Part shown: piece after piece, positions 35,991 through 45,597 of the stretch
How the letters are laid out: the number at the start of each line of letters is the position of its first letter
How positions within the stretch are numbered: the stretch's first letter is position 1
Assembly: GCF_020829625.1 (NCBI RefSeq)
Contig: NZ_JAIVFX010000003.1
Span: 124,001 to 188,000, forward strand
Direction: 5' to 3'
Origin: Nostoc sp. XA010
GTDB lineage: Bacteria; Cyanobacteriota; Cyanobacteriia; Cyanobacteriales; Nostocaceae
Length of the DNA stretch: 64,000 nt
Notes under the pieces: generated by a model
What the model was told of the DNA's origin: nothing
What the model saw: the letters and a program-made list of their open reading frames with translations, nothing else
Database searches by the model: none
Made by a program: the position numbers and the translations under genes

Positions 35991-37830
35991 ATGCTCATAA
36001 CTCCCCGCCACACTAACAAGCTCTCCGTCTTTTTCCTTTTTTGTTTCACCCTACTCCTAACTTTCTTCCTCTCTCTACCTTGGGTAAACGCCAAAGAAAC
36101 CCCCAAACGCAAACCCCAAGATTGGCAGATTAACGGTATATCAGCAGCCCTTGATGATGGACATGACCAAGTTAAGATATATGCTCTGGATAAATTAGTT
36201 GAATATGATCTGAAAGATTTAAAATCCCTGGTGAAGAAACCAGAGGATATTGCCGAAAAAGCTGCCAAAATCCTCAAGGATGAAAAGGTGGACGCCGACG
36301 TTCGTTCAAGTGCGGCATCGGCATTGGGCAACTTGGGAAACGCCGCAGCCAAGTATCTCCCTGACATCCTCAATATCCTCAAGGATGAAAAGGTGGACGC
36401 CTACGTTCGTTCAGGTGCGGCATCGGCATTGGTTTTTCAAAGCCAGAAACACCATCATCGCTCACATTGCCTTTTGGCTTGCCCTCATTTTTGCCTACCC
36501 CAAATTTCCTCAAGTCCAAGCCATCTTCTTCTGGAACCCTTGGGTACGCCGGATTCTCGGCGTCGGCTATGTCGGCTTTCTCCTCACCTGGTTTCCCCCC
36601 TTCCGGCGCAAATTATTTGAACCCTTCAAACCTTCCCTATTAGCCGATGCCGGGTTAGATAATTTTTATGACCAATCATACTTCCCAGAATCTAAAGTCA
36701 AAGTTCCCCCATCTGGAGACATCCAGCCAATTACCGCAGCCTTACCCAGTATTCAAGGACAAATTATCTTAGAAGGAGATTCCGGCTTAGGCAAGTCGAT
36801 GTTTCTCCGTCATCTCTTGCAAAACTCCCAGCGCATAGTCGTTTATCTCCCCGCCCAAAAGTGTCATAAAGGCGTAATTGAAGCCATCCAAGACAAGCTA
36901 CACGGACAAGCCCAAGATGCCGGCTTCCTGAAAAACCTCATTTACAGTGGCGCGATAGATATCTGCATCGACGGACTCAACGAAGTCACCGCCGAAACCC
37001 GCGCCAAAATCTGCCAGTTTGTCGAAAGCTATTTCCGGGGCAACATTATCATGACAACCCAGCCCCTAGAGTGGACACCCCCCTCAACAGCCAAAACCTA
37101 CTACTTGCAGCCCCTTGAGCAACAACAAATTCAAGAGTTTTTGATCTCCCGTCAGCCGCGACTCCCCAAAGATGCCAAAATTCAAGGTGCTGATTACGAA
37201 AAAGCCTGCACCAATTATTTAAAAGAAGTCCTCAATAACCAGCAAGCCAAAGAAGAGTTAGATGGTGTCCGCCGAATTCTTTCCAATCCAATGGATCTAA
37301 CTGTGGTAGCACTGATGTTATCACAAGGTAAACAGCCAAACTTATTTCGCCTGCAAGAACAGCAATACAACCTGATGGCGGCAGAATACCAGCAAGAATG
37401 GAAACAAGAATTTCCGCTCAAAAGATTTTCCGCCGCCGTCTACCAAATGCGACTCGAAGACAAACAAGCCTTACCCGCCGATGAATTTCATCAAGTTGCC
37501 AAGTCTTTAGAAGACGAAAAATACAAAATGGTAGTCAGCCGTCAGTGGCAAGATGAAAAAGGCGAAGCGAAGAAAGAATGGTACTTCCGCCACGATAAAA
37601 TCATGGATTTCTTCTTAGTGCAAAACTTTCTGGGCGAAACTGATACAGCCGAAGGACTATTAGTTGATAGAATGGGCGATCCGCGTTTTCGTGGTGTTTA
37701 TTTCTTGCTAGCAACGTTACTTCCTTTAGATGCAGCCAAAGAACTGCGAGAAAAATTGATTCAATACGCCGCCGACACCAAAGACAACACGGTAAGTAAT
37801 ACTTTTGTGCAGTTGTTGAGAACTAGATAA
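35991..37830 (+). pseudogene. HEAT-repeat / transmembrane / NACHT-type NTPase, frameshifted
   Basis: The frame starting at 35991 gives a signal peptide (SVFFLFCFTLLLTFFLSLPWVNA) and HEAT repeats with an exact 105-bp, 35-aa period (ILKDEKVDADVRSSAASALGNLGNAAAKYLPDILN). Near 36431, after GAASAL, the sequence continues in the +1 frame. It gives two membrane segments (TIIAHIAFWLALIFAY; RRILGVGYVGFLLTWF), then a STAND-type NTPase with Walker A GDSGLGKSMFL (36775-36807), Walker B ICIDGLNEV (36961-36987) and FRHDKIMDFFLVQNF near the end. At 36431 the sequence jumps from a HEAT unit straight into the membrane region, so repeat contraction plus a frameshift is likely. The implied topology is a periplasmic HEAT domain and a cytoplasmic NTPase. 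An assembly error or programmed shift is not excluded. Confidence 0.75.
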
Positions 37831-37890
37831 GTGGGGGATTGGGCAATAATAAAAGAACCCCACCCCTCAACCCCTCCCCGATGCCTTGGG

Positions 37891-37913
37891 CTACCGTGTA
37901 CACACAAATCGAA
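37891..37913 (-). repeat. Right member of the inverted repeat pair
   Basis: CTACCGTGTACACACAAATC followed by GAA is the inverse of 35555-35577 with one mismatch. It is followed by C-rich palindromic repeats (CCCCCCTTATAAAGGGGGG, about 37926-37944, and TCCCCTTGTAAAGGGGA) in the gap before the M48 gene. Confidence 0.7.
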
Positions 37914-38006
37914 TTACCCCCCTTAATCCCCCCTTATAAAGGGGGGAAACACGAATCTAGTTCCCTCCCCTTGTAAAGGGGAGGGTTAGGGTGGGGTAAG
38001 GTTATA

Positions 38007-39938
38007 TTAACTTCGCTGTGGAGAAGATTGTTTCTGTTTTGAAACACCACGCTGAGAGTTTAAAAATGGGGGAATGGGACAGTCTAGCGTCATTGCGATC
38101 GCTCTTAGTAAATCTGCTTCTGATTGTGTAACTTTATTATCCAAAAGTACCGTGTGGGCGCAGGTATCAACAATAGCTTGCTTCAGTTTGGGACTGGCAA
38201 GACGGAGGCGCTCAATACTCTTCTTAAGTTCAGTGAAATTACAGGTTAGTGGCATGTCTGGTTTCTCTTGCTCTCCGGCTTTGGGAAGTCGAAAAACTCC
38301 AGAACGAAAAGCATAGGCGATGTCTTCGGTGGAGGCATCGGGTTGGGAGTATCCAATGCGGGCAATGACGGACAATACTAATAAACTATCTGGCCAAATC
38401 TCTTCTATAGAGGTAAATTCGACTGTTGTCGCAGATGTGGGATTTATACTAGGTTGGAGGCGATGCCACAGGATTAACTGCAACACAAAATGCCATAGTG
38501 ATAAACTTCGGGTAGCTACAACTAAACCGTGGACGCATTTGCACAACCTTTGGCATTCTTTGGCAGAGTTTTGACGCAATACGGGTACTGCTAAATCTAC
38601 AAGTGGCAAGCGAATTCTGGGATCTAACTGGCTAATTTCGCTGCTCAATTCTAGGGCTTTTTCTACCAACTCAGCAGGCTGCACCTCGCGTAACCAAGCA
38701 ATTTGACGTTGTTGGATATCGATATTTTCAGTATCTAACGCTAGCGCAAAAGCGATCGCCATTGCACTTTCCTGCTCCCGCACACCCAAGCGCAGAGATT
38801 CCGGTAACTGCGATAACAGCGCTTGAGCATGGGCAAGATGCTCTGGTGTGACGCTTCCCACCTGGTTTACAACCTGTTCTGGTGTGGGGCCAGAACCACC
38901 AGCAAAGCCCATTGTTAAGGATTCCTGGGAGGGGGAACGCACCTGATTGCGAGATGGCATTGCTGGTAAATTGCTGACGTTCAAACCCCCAACGCGGCGA
39001 ATACGTTCTGCTAAGGGTGGGTGGCTAGAAAACATATTTTCCCAGAAAGAGGCGTTGAGGGCGTTGCCAAAAAACATGTGGCTAGCGGCTTCTGCACCCG
39101 GCGCAATCAAACGTGAATCCATCCGTTCGAGTTTTTGGAAGGCTCCGATAAGTCCATTGGGGTTGCGAGTGAACTGTACAGCCGAAGCATCGGCAAGAAA
39201 TTCCCGTTGGCGAGAGACTGCGGCTTTAATCAAGCGTCCGCAAAGTAAGCCAATACCGCCAATTGCCATCAGTGCTAAACCAAGAGCCCAGATAGGTAAA
39301 CCCTTGCCTTCCTTGTCTGAACGGAAGTTACCACGAATGCGCCACAACAATTCCCCGGTTATGTAAATGAACAAAATCCCGTGGAGTAGTCCCACCAAAC
39401 GCAAATTCAGCCGCATATCTCCATTGAGAATATGACTGAATTCGTGGCCGATGACTCCTTGTAGCTCATCTCGGTTCAGGTGTTCCAAAGTTCCACGGGT
39501 AACTCCAATTACAGCATCATTGGGCGTAAATCCGGCAGCAAAGGCATTAATCCCGGTTTCCCTCTCCAAAAGATAAACTTTTGGGACAGAAATACCAGAA
39601 GCGATCGCCATTTCCTCGACAATATTTAATAGTTGTCGCCCTTGTTCATCGGCTGTATCTGGTAGCAGGAGTCTTCCCCCCAACTCTTGGGCAATTACGC
39701 TTTTGCCCTCACGCAGATAGGCAATTTTGTACAGACTTCCGATTGCGATCGCACTTATTGTAATCCCAGCCACGTAAAGAAATATCCCTGGATGCCACCA
39801 AACACGGGGAGCCATGCCAAACAGAAATAAAGTGGCAATATAAATCGCCATAATCATAACTGCGATCGACAGGGAAAATAACCCAATTAATTGTTGCGTG
39901 TTTTGGCGTGCCCGATCCTGATGTTCAAAGAAATTCAT
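38007..39938 (-). CDS. M48-family (HtpX-like) membrane metallopeptidase with extended C-terminus
   Basis: A zinc protease of the inner membrane involved in membrane-protein quality control. From ATG 39938 it is 643 aa, with helices at about 18-40 and 50-72, the catalytic GVIGHEFSHILNGD motif (HExxH, His165-Glu166-His169), two more helices, and the third-ligand region SRQREFLADASAVQFTRNP. It then has a catalytic-domain end (HPPLAERIRRV) and a C-terminal extension of about 320 aa absent from HtpX. The extension's end (IVDTCAHTVLLDNKVTQSEADLLRAIAMTLDCPIPP) resembles TerB-like helical domains. An in-frame GTG 6 bp upstream is possible. It directly abuts a LemA fragment, a known pairing. Confidence 0.87.
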   Translation of the reverse strand: MNFFEHQDRARQNTQQLIGLFSLSIAVMIMAIYIATLFLFGMAPRVWWHPGIFLYVAGITISAIAIGSLYKIAYLREGKSVIAQELGGRLLLPDTADEQGRQLLNIVEEMAIASGISVPKVYLLERETGINAFAAGFTPNDAVIGVTRGTLEHLNRDELQGVIGHEFSHILNGDMRLNLRLVGLLHGILFIYITGELLWRIRGNFRSDKEGKGLPIWALGLALMAIGGIGLLCGRLIKAAVSRQREFLADASAVQFTRNPNGLIGAFQKLERMDSRLIAPGAEAASHMFFGNALNASFWENMFSSHPPLAERIRRVGGLNVSNLPAMPSRNQVRSPSQESLTMGFAGGSGPTPEQVVNQVGSVTPEHLAHAQALLSQLPESLRLGVREQESAMAIAFALALDTENIDIQQRQIAWLREVQPAELVEKALELSSEISQLDPRIRLPLVDLAVPVLRQNSAKECQRLCKCVHGLVVATRSLSLWHFVLQLILWHRLQPSINPTSATTVEFTSIEEIWPDSLLVLSVIARIGYSQPDASTEDIAYAFRSGVFRLPKAGEQEKPDMPLTCNFTELKKSIERLRLASPKLKQAIVDTCAHTVLLDNKVTQSEADLLRAIAMTLDCPIPPFLNSQRGVSKQKQSSPQRS

Positions 39939-39944
39939 AGACAC

Positions 39945-40220
39945 CTAAAAAGACACGCGTGGAGCATTTCTAATTTCTGGAGTAGCTTCGGGGAGCAATT
40001 CTGCAACAGTAAAGTTAAAAGTATTGGCCACAAGGTTGCTGGGGAAAGATTCGCTCTTGGTGTTGTAAAGTGTCACCGCGTCATTAAAAGCCTGACGGGC
40101 AAAAGCAATCCGGTTTTCAGTGGAAGATAATTCTTCCATAACCTGAGTCATGGCGCGATCGGCTTTCAATTCAGGATAAGATTCTGAAAGTACCAATAAA
40201 GATGAGTCTACTTGTAGCAA
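39945..40220 (-). pseudogene. LemA-family protein, C-terminal fragment
   Basis: The 91 residues match the second half of LemA: SYPELKADRAMTQVMEELSSTENRIAFARQAFNDAVTLYNTKSESFPSNLVANTFNF. Full LemA proteins have about 90-100 more N-terminal residues, including a membrane anchor and the first helices of the bundle; these are missing. Upstream in the same frame a stop (TAG, about 40250) follows within ten codons. It ends directly before the M48 protease start. The LemA-HtpX/M48 operon is known in bacteria. I infer that an N-terminal deletion removed the promoter side as well. Confidence 0.7.
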
Positions 40221-40402
40221 GTTGGCTTCGTCGTCTGTAAAATTAATTACGCAAATCTACTAATGTAAAATTTTTTAAATAACCGCAGAGGTGCAGAGAA
40301 CGCAGAGAGAAATAATTTCTTCAAATTGTTTGTGAATATCATTTCTCCTTTCTTTGTGTACTCTGCGTCTCTGTGGTTGATTAAAAATTGTAACCAGATA
40401 AG

Positions 40403-40654
40403 TCACCTATGAATCTGAATAAATAGGGAATAACCACTGACAGCAAAAATAAAAAGGATAGCGGCAGGAAAAATTACTACATCTCTAACAATAAATAAAA
40501 TCCAATCTTTTCTTAGTTCTTGTTTAAACTTGAGTTCTCGCAGTTTACGCTCAAGTTCTACATCTTCTTGTGACTGCAAATTGTCAGGTGACAGAATTAG
40601 TGGGTTGTCGCCTTTGCTGGCAATTATTTTTGATAAATCTGTTTTATCTGTCAT
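40403..40654 (-). CDS. Small membrane protein, hypothetical
   Basis: An 83-aa protein: a charged N-terminal half (SQEDVELERKLRELKFKQELRKDW, probably a cytoplasmic helix) followed by one or two membrane spans (ILFIVRDVVIFPAAILFIFAVSGYSLFI). No named domain is recognised. The amphipathic-plus-membrane layout and codon use support a real gene. It is co-oriented with the DUF6544-like gene 59 bp upstream. Confidence 0.55.
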   Translation of the reverse strand: MTDKTDLSKIIASKGDNPLILSPDNLQSQEDVELERKLRELKFKQELRKDWILFIVRDVVIFPAAILFIFAVSGYSLFIQIHR

Positions 40655-40713
40655 GCTATTTAGATACCAATAATTTCAGCTTCAAGATTTTGGTTATCAT
40701 CTGCAATCTCGTT

Positions 40714-41463
40714 TTACCGATAGATTGCATCATCGATTGTGGCTCGGAAAAACTCGCCCTCTGACTCAAACCGCTTAGTGCCGAAGTACCATCCAATTCG
40801 CAGACGAGTCGGAATAGTGTAGCCAGAGAATGTGCCTTCTTCCTCCATAATTCCACCGAAGTCCATATAATGAAACTCAGAGCCATCAAGTTTATTCCAG
40901 CGCGGCAGCTTGAAGGTCTTGAGCCGACCCGTTTGATCGATAGTGAAATCTAGTTCTGCTCTCTCGCCTTGCACTACAAAACTGGAATGTAAATGTGATG
41001 AATCCGTTGTTGTCCATGACACATCATCACTACAAAATACAGATGGCAAACAGATTGACTCAGACTGAAGACGACCAACAGCAGACCGTGTAATATCGGA
41101 ACCCGAAGCTATCATCACAGGGAACAATCCTAAAAGTTTCCATTGCATTGCACCTACACCGTCTATAATTCGATCCGATCCCACAATTGGCAAACCATTC
41201 ATCCATGCCGTAGCGCTCCAAATCAGCCCATGCTTCCAGCAAATGACTTGCTCTGCTTTGAATGGAATCCAACTTTTCAATTTGATTTCGCCGTGCATTT
41301 GCAATCGAACCGCAGATGCGATCGCCGTTCCAGGAGCGATCGCGTGTTCGAGATATCGTTTTGCTGCTTCTGGCAAATGAGCGAATTCGTCTGAATGAAA
41401 TACACGATCGTTAGATGTCGCTGAATCCCATAGCGTATTAAGAGAAATCTGTTTAGCCATCAT
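40714..41463 (-). CDS. DUF6544-like protein
   Basis: A 249-aa protein with the pattern I associate with DUF6544: LPEAAKRYLEHAIAPGTAIASAVRLQMHGEIKLKSWIPFKAEQVI, W-x-A-x-x-W, DRIIDGVGAMQWKLLGLFPVMIASGSDITRSAVGRLQSESICLPS and a beta-rich C-terminal half (GYTIPTRLRIGWYFGT). There is no catalytic motif, signal peptide or transmembrane helix. Starts at 41463 (MMAK) or 41460 are equivalent. It may form a unit with the small membrane protein at 41623-41814, which lies 159 bp upstream on the same strand. Confidence 0.7.
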   Translation of the reverse strand: MMAKQISLNTLWDSATSNDRVFHSDEFAHLPEAAKRYLEHAIAPGTAIASAVRLQMHGEIKLKSWIPFKAEQVICWKHGLIWSATAWMNGLPIVGSDRIIDGVGAMQWKLLGLFPVMIASGSDITRSAVGRLQSESICLPSVFCSDDVSWTTTDSSHLHSSFVVQGERAELDFTIDQTGRLKTFKLPRWNKLDGSEFHYMDFGGIMEEEGTFSGYTIPTRLRIGWYFGTKRFESEGEFFRATIDDAIYR

Positions 41464-41622
41464 TACACCAGTATTTTTAATTCAGAATTTGATAGATTGT
41501 GATGATAAAAATAATTATGAAAATAGATGTATAGATTGATTTAGTATATTTGGCTAACCAACTTGGAAGATAAATATCAAAATTGTCCTTTTTGGAATTT
41601 GAATATTTTCGGGCAAGCAGAT

Positions 41623-41814
41623 TTAATGGCAGTGTAATTTAAAGGTTAGTAGGGTTAGCCCTTCTAGAAATACAAATCCATAACCAATCCAGAGCCAGAA
41701 ATCGAGCTTATTTGCGATTGCGGCATAAAGCATATAGAAAATCACAAAGTTGAAGAATACCCAGATCAACGTGTGAATGACTTTAATCAGCGTCAATTTT
41801 GTTTTATTTTCCAT
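41623..41814 (-). CDS. Small two-helix membrane protein, hypothetical
   Basis: A 63-aa, strongly hydrophobic protein with two predicted spans (TLIWVFFNFVIFYMLYAAIA, about 16-35, and FWLWIGYGFVFLEGLTLLTF, about 39-58), and positive charge at the N-terminus (MENKTKLTLIK). I do not recognise a named family. It is likely translated: it has a clear start, good hydropathy pattern and no competing frame. Confidence 0.6.
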   Translation of the reverse strand: MENKTKLTLIKVIHTLIWVFFNFVIFYMLYAAIANKLDFWLWIGYGFVFLEGLTLLTFKLHCH

Positions 41815-42126
41815 ATTGGTTTTAGTGTGACAGATGGTTGTTTTATTTTCTGAATAAATTGATTGAATATGATATAAAACTTAACGCTCGATGTATGAGG
41901 GAAACTTTATTGATCATTGCCGTATGCACTTTGAGCAAGTCAAAATCTTTAGATAGCTGAGAATAAGTTTCATCACAGTGTCAAGCTTATGCTGGCTCGT
42001 TCGGTATTATGAAGTGCAATTTGCCACAAGCAAAGCTACGCGATCGCTCTATCTTGTAAAGAATGCCAAAGCTGTTATGACTCGTATTATGCTAGTCGTC
42101 TAGTCGTCTAAAGATTTACTTTATAA
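41815..42126. other. Gene-free region
   Basis: I see no ORF or RNA gene in these 312 bp. It precedes a Uma2 remnant that lacks its N-terminal part, so some of it may be decayed coding sequence. Confidence 0.4.
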
Positions 42127-42585
42127 ATGGTCTCAAAGGCGCACAATATTATTACCTTAAATATTGCCAGTCGGTTACGTTCTCAATTGCGGGGTGGGGC
42201 TTGCGATGTCTTTATGTCAGATATGAAAGTCAAGTTAAGCGCTGCTAATCAAAATCAGACGATATTTTATTATCCTGATGTAGTAGTTACTTGTAGCTCT
42301 GAGGATCGAGATAACTATTTTGTGAATTATTCTTGTGTGATTTTTGAAGTGTTGTCACCAAGTACCGAGGTAAGCGATCGCCGCGAAAAGCTGGTTAATT
42401 AACAGACTATTGGTAGTTTACAGGAATATGTTTTAGTTTCGCAAGATGAGATAAAAGTGGAAGTTTATCATCAAGATTTGCCAGGGAATTGGACAAAGGA
42501 TATTTTGGGAATTGAGGATAAGTTGGTTTTAAATTCGGTCAATTTATGGCTAACGATGACAGATATCTATGAGAATATTTTTTGA
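42127..42585 (+). pseudogene. Uma2-family (DUF820) nuclease with internal stop
   Basis: The frame runs SKAHNIITLNIASRLRSQLRGGACDVFMSDMKVKLS, YYPDVVVTCSSED, VIFEVLSPSTEVSDRREKLVN, then a TAA (42400-42402), and continues in the same frame with QTIGSLQEYVLVSQDEIKVEVYHQ to a stop at 42583-42585. Intact homologs read KLVNYQTIGSLQEY, so a single Tyr-to-stop change explains the break. The first 40 or so residues (up to the usual AMAGAS) are also missing. It is therefore doubly disabled. Confidence 0.8.
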
Positions 42586-42727
42586 TTTTGGCAATCGCTA
42601 CCTACATCTCAACGCGTAATGTCTGCGACGGGCTACGCCTACGCTAAACCTGTGTAATTCATTTTGAGACTGATTCAGTGATTCGTTATAATATTAGACG
42701 ATAAACTTTGCTAAAGAGGGGAAATGC

Positions 42728-42937
42728 ATGACTAGCCGCGAGCAGCTTATCCAAGAACTTGCAGAGGTTCCAGATGAGTTAATTAAAGTAATGTTAGATT
42801 TTTTGCATCGGGTTCAGGTAACGCGTAGTCATCATCCTCTAGCAAAATTTGCTGGTATTTTGAGTGATGATGAGGCGGCTAATTTACAGGAAGCAATTCA
42901 AGCTGATTGTCGTCAGGTTGATTTAAATGAGTGGTGA
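42728..42937 (+). CDS. Antitoxin-like protein (DUF2281/VapB-like)
   Basis: A 69-aa protein, TSREQLIQELAEVPDELIKVMLDFLHRVQVTRSHHPLAKFAGILSDDEAANLQEAIQADCRQVDLNEW. The N-terminal helix pair resembles small antitoxins of the DUF2281 type, and the C-terminal acidic half fits a toxin-neutralising tail. Its end overlaps the start of a PIN-domain gene by 11 bp, the usual toxin-antitoxin arrangement. GAGGGGAA precedes ATG. The partner toxin is broken, so this is probably an orphan. Confidence 0.75.
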   Translation: MTSREQLIQELAEVPDELIKVMLDFLHRVQVTRSHHPLAKFAGILSDDEAANLQEAIQADCRQVDLNEW

Positions 42938-43316
42938 GATTGCATTAGATACTTCTGTTGCAATACGTTTTTTGAATGGTGATCCTGATGTTGTTTCAAG
43001 GGCGTTGGCGTTACCAGAAATATTTTTGTCGGTGGTAGTAGCGGGAGAGTTACTATTTGGGGCTGAGAAATCGACTTGACCGTTGAAAAATCTTCTTCGA
43101 TATTTGGAGTTTATGGAAGTTTGTACGGTTGTGCCTGTGGAAAAGAGAACGGCAGTTATCTATGCTCAGACTCGTTCGGCTTTTAAGCGCAAAGGACGAC
43201 CAATTCCTATGAATGATGTTTAGATTGCAGCGCATTGTCTGGAACATGGTTGGGTGCTTGTGACCGATGATTCAGATTTTGATTATGTGGATGGATTGCT
43301 TATAGAGCATTGGTAA
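42927..43316 (+). pseudogene. PIN-domain toxin (VapC-like) with two nonsense codons
   Basis: The 129-codon frame encodes a PIN ribonuclease: IALDTSVAIRFL (first catalytic Asp), VVVAGELLFGAEKS (Glu), PIPMNDV-IAAHCLEHGWVLVTDDSDFDYVDGL (third and fourth acidic residues). Two in-frame stops interrupt it: TGA at 43077-43079 after EKST (probably from CGA, Arg) and TAG at 43221-43223, where homologs have Trp in NDVWIAA. There is no frameshift and all acidic residues are still encoded, so inactivation looks recent. ATG overlaps the antitoxin stop region. Confidence 0.85.
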
Positions 43317-43530
43317 TGATGGCTATTATGTTTTGCGATCGCCTTTTCCCGTCATCTGAGCGCGATCGCTTAAGTCTGCAATATTCAACAGCGATCGCCT
43401 ATCACCACAGATAAGTAAGTCGGTGCTAATATTTCAAAGTCTTTGATTTGATGAAAATTGAACTAGCGATCGCTATTCATCAATCAATATTTAAACCTAA
43501 CCTACAGCAAACTCAGTATCAGAACGCACT

Positions 43531-43886
43531 CTAGCAGGTTGAAAACCCAAAATTAATAAAAGCTAAGTTAAAAAAGGTTTGATAAACAAAATGAGGTACT
43601 GCTAAATATAAAATTCGCTCTGGATCTTCATTTTCTAAAGCATATCGATAATCTAAAAACTGTCCATGCGCCAAATGAAAATCAGAAATCCTTGAGGGAC
43701 TAATAAAACTTTTCACCTCAACCGCAATTTTCTCATTTCCCCTTTGAGCAGCGATCATCTGTTCCGCCCCAATGTCTATATACATTTCAACTCCACCTAT
43801 ACGCAATTCGTATGGATCGTGAGTATTTGCCATCCGTCTTTTTCAAGAGCGCGTTTAATTTGCTCGTGATACAAATCTTTTGCCAT
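43531..43886 (-). pseudogene. XisH-family protein, frameshifted and 3' truncated
   Basis: XisH is needed for excision of the fdxN element in Anabaena; the family has a PD-(D/E)XK-like core. From ATG 43886 the frame reads MAKDLYHEQIKRALEKDGWQI, and the next codons shift: loss of one A in CAAATAACTCAC restores THDPYELRIGGVEMYIDIGAEQMIAA in the neighbouring frame. The core IAVEVKSF is present. The C-terminus diverges after ERILYLAVPH and stops early, without the usual ILKWIN-type end. No xisI partner follows. Confidence 0.8.
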
Positions 43887-44001
43887 ATTATGGGTTGCGT
43901 TGAGGAACTTGAGCGATCGCTAATAAATTACGGCACTAGAACATTTTAGCTAAAATTTGACGGACTCAAAACCTTCAGCGTGGTTGCCATGTACGAAAAA
44001 C

Positions 44002-44433
44002 CTATGCTGTATGTATAGCATTCGCTATCGTACCAATTACAAGATTGCGATCGCGGCGTTCTTGGGCTTGGAGCAATGCCTCTTGCACCGAAGGCACTAG
44101 CCGTTTTAACCGTTGCTAAAGTACATAGTCTGTAGCTCCCCGCTTGAGCGTTTTGATCGCTAATTCTTCACCCAAGTTGCCAGAGACAAAAATAAATGAA
44201 ATATCAGGACGAAGGTACCAGGCAATTTCCAGTGCCGAGATCCCATCGAATTCTCGCAATGTATAATTTGCTAGAATCAGGTCAAACTCATGAGTTTCCA
44301 AAGTTGCAACAAAGCTAGAACGAGTTTCTACCCGCAGCACTTCACAGTCAATATTACCATTTAGCAGTATGGCTTGAATTGCCTTTGCATTGACTGGGTT
44401 GTCTTCGAGCAAGAGAAACCGGAGTTTTATCAT
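44002..44433 (-). pseudogene. Response-regulator receiver domain with stop and altered Asp
   Basis: The first 105 codons form a receiver domain: RFLLLEDNPVNAKAI (acidic pair), HEFDLILANYTLREFDGISALEI, PDISFIFVSGNLGEE and LKRGATDYVL. The phospho-acceptor position (DLILxDY in homologs) is Asn (codon AAT). After DYVL a TAG stops the frame (44116-44118), but it continues in frame with QRLKRLVPSVQEALLQAQERRDR to 44002. That is the linker usually leading into a histidine-kinase or GGDEF output region, which is absent. Probably a decayed hybrid signalling protein. Confidence 0.75.
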
Positions 44434-44781
44434 TAAGCGCCCAGAAAGCTACTGATTACTACTTTTTACAAAGTTTTTATAAAGCGCATGAACGAATGCC
44501 AAGTGATGGTATCGAACGATGTCGGGTCTAGTAAGTAATTGTACAGAAAAATTTACACATGAGTTCTTGACTAGATAAGGATTTCAGGTCAAAATTATGT
44601 AATTAATTTTGTCTTTACTATCTTTTGGCATCTCGGTAAGTCTAGATTAGCTATACCCCTATGCCCCATGTTTTTGTATGTAATTTTAGCTGGATTTCTG
44701 GAAAAGACATGATGCCAGATGTAGAAAACTTCAGATATTACTTGAAGCTAAAAAAGCTCAAGAGGGAGCGAAAATAGAATT
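44434..44781. other. Gene-free region
   Basis: No ORF, RNA or repeat is recognised in these 348 bp. CTCAAGAGGGAGCGAAAAT just before 44782 provides the ribosome binding site of the M15 peptidase gene. Confidence 0.4.
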
Positions 44782-45597
44782 ATGGTATTAGTTAAAGAGA
44801 TAACAGTAGGTAGTACAATCGCAGTTCGTGGATTAGATTTGCAGTTGTTTTGGCAATTAAATCAATTAGTTCCTAATTCATTAGTCAGTATTTCCGACTT
44901 AAATATTAATAAAGGTGAAGGGCTTTTCCCTTACTGCCAGCTTCCTGCGCGGAATGCCTTAAAAGCAGCATTGATAGCTTACGCAAAACCTTTGACTATT
45001 AATAGTGCCTATCGTTCTGTCATTGCCCAAGCAATGCTTTATAGCCAAAAGCAGAGGGGATTAATTAATAATCTAGTAGGATATCCAGGAAAATCAGACC
45101 ATCAAAAGGGTGGGTCTTTAGACATAGAAGAGTGGGCAAAAGTGAAATCTTTAATGACCAGTCATGGATGGAAATGGACTTATGGCGACAGAGATCCAAT
45201 GCACTTTGATTGCACATCTAATGAAATTAGAGATATTCGCCCCAATTCAATCAAAGCTTTCCAAAAGCTGTGGAACAAGGCAAATCCAAATAAACAGATT
45301 GCTGAAGATGGAGATTTAGGGGATAAAACCTTAGATTGTATTTATAATTCTCCTGCTGAAGGATTTTCAAACGTGGAATATCCTAGAGTTTTAAAGCTGA
45401 CAAGCCCATTACAACAAGGAAAAGATGTAGGCAAAATACAATTAGCTCTTAGAAAAGCTAATATTCAATTACAACAAGCCAACCAGGTATTTGACCAAGC
45501 TACAGAACAAGCTGTAAAAGCTTTTCAACAGTCAAAAGGGTTGTCCCCCGATGGTGTAGTAGGCGAAGAAACTAGGAGCCTTTTACAGTTAAACTAA
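44782..45597 (+). CDS. M15-type D,D-carboxypeptidase-like protein with peptidoglycan-binding domains
   Basis: A 271-aa protein. The catalytic domain has zinc ligands in SDHQKGGSLD (His107, Asp114) and MHFD (His141), the M15 (VanY/DacX-like) pattern SxHxxGxxxD...HFD, plus NSAYRSVIAQAMLY upstream. Two peptidoglycan-binding-type segments follow: about 152-190 (NSIKAFQKLWNKANPNKQIAEDGDLGDKTL) and 207-270 (GKDVGKIQLALRKANIQLQQ...AVKAFQQSKGLSPDGVVGEETRSLLQ). No signal peptide is present, so export is unclear: it may act as an endolysin-like enzyme or use a non-classical route. It is monocistronic, within a decaying region. Confidence 0.85.
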   Translation: MVLVKEITVGSTIAVRGLDLQLFWQLNQLVPNSLVSISDLNINKGEGLFPYCQLPARNALKAALIAYAKPLTINSAYRSVIAQAMLYSQKQRGLINNLVGYPGKSDHQKGGSLDIEEWAKVKSLMTSHGWKWTYGDRDPMHFDCTSNEIRDIRPNSIKAFQKLWNKANPNKQIAEDGDLGDKTLDCIYNSPAEGFSNVEYPRVLKLTSPLQQGKDVGKIQLALRKANIQLQQANQVFDQATEQAVKAFQQSKGLSPDGVVGEETRSLLQLN

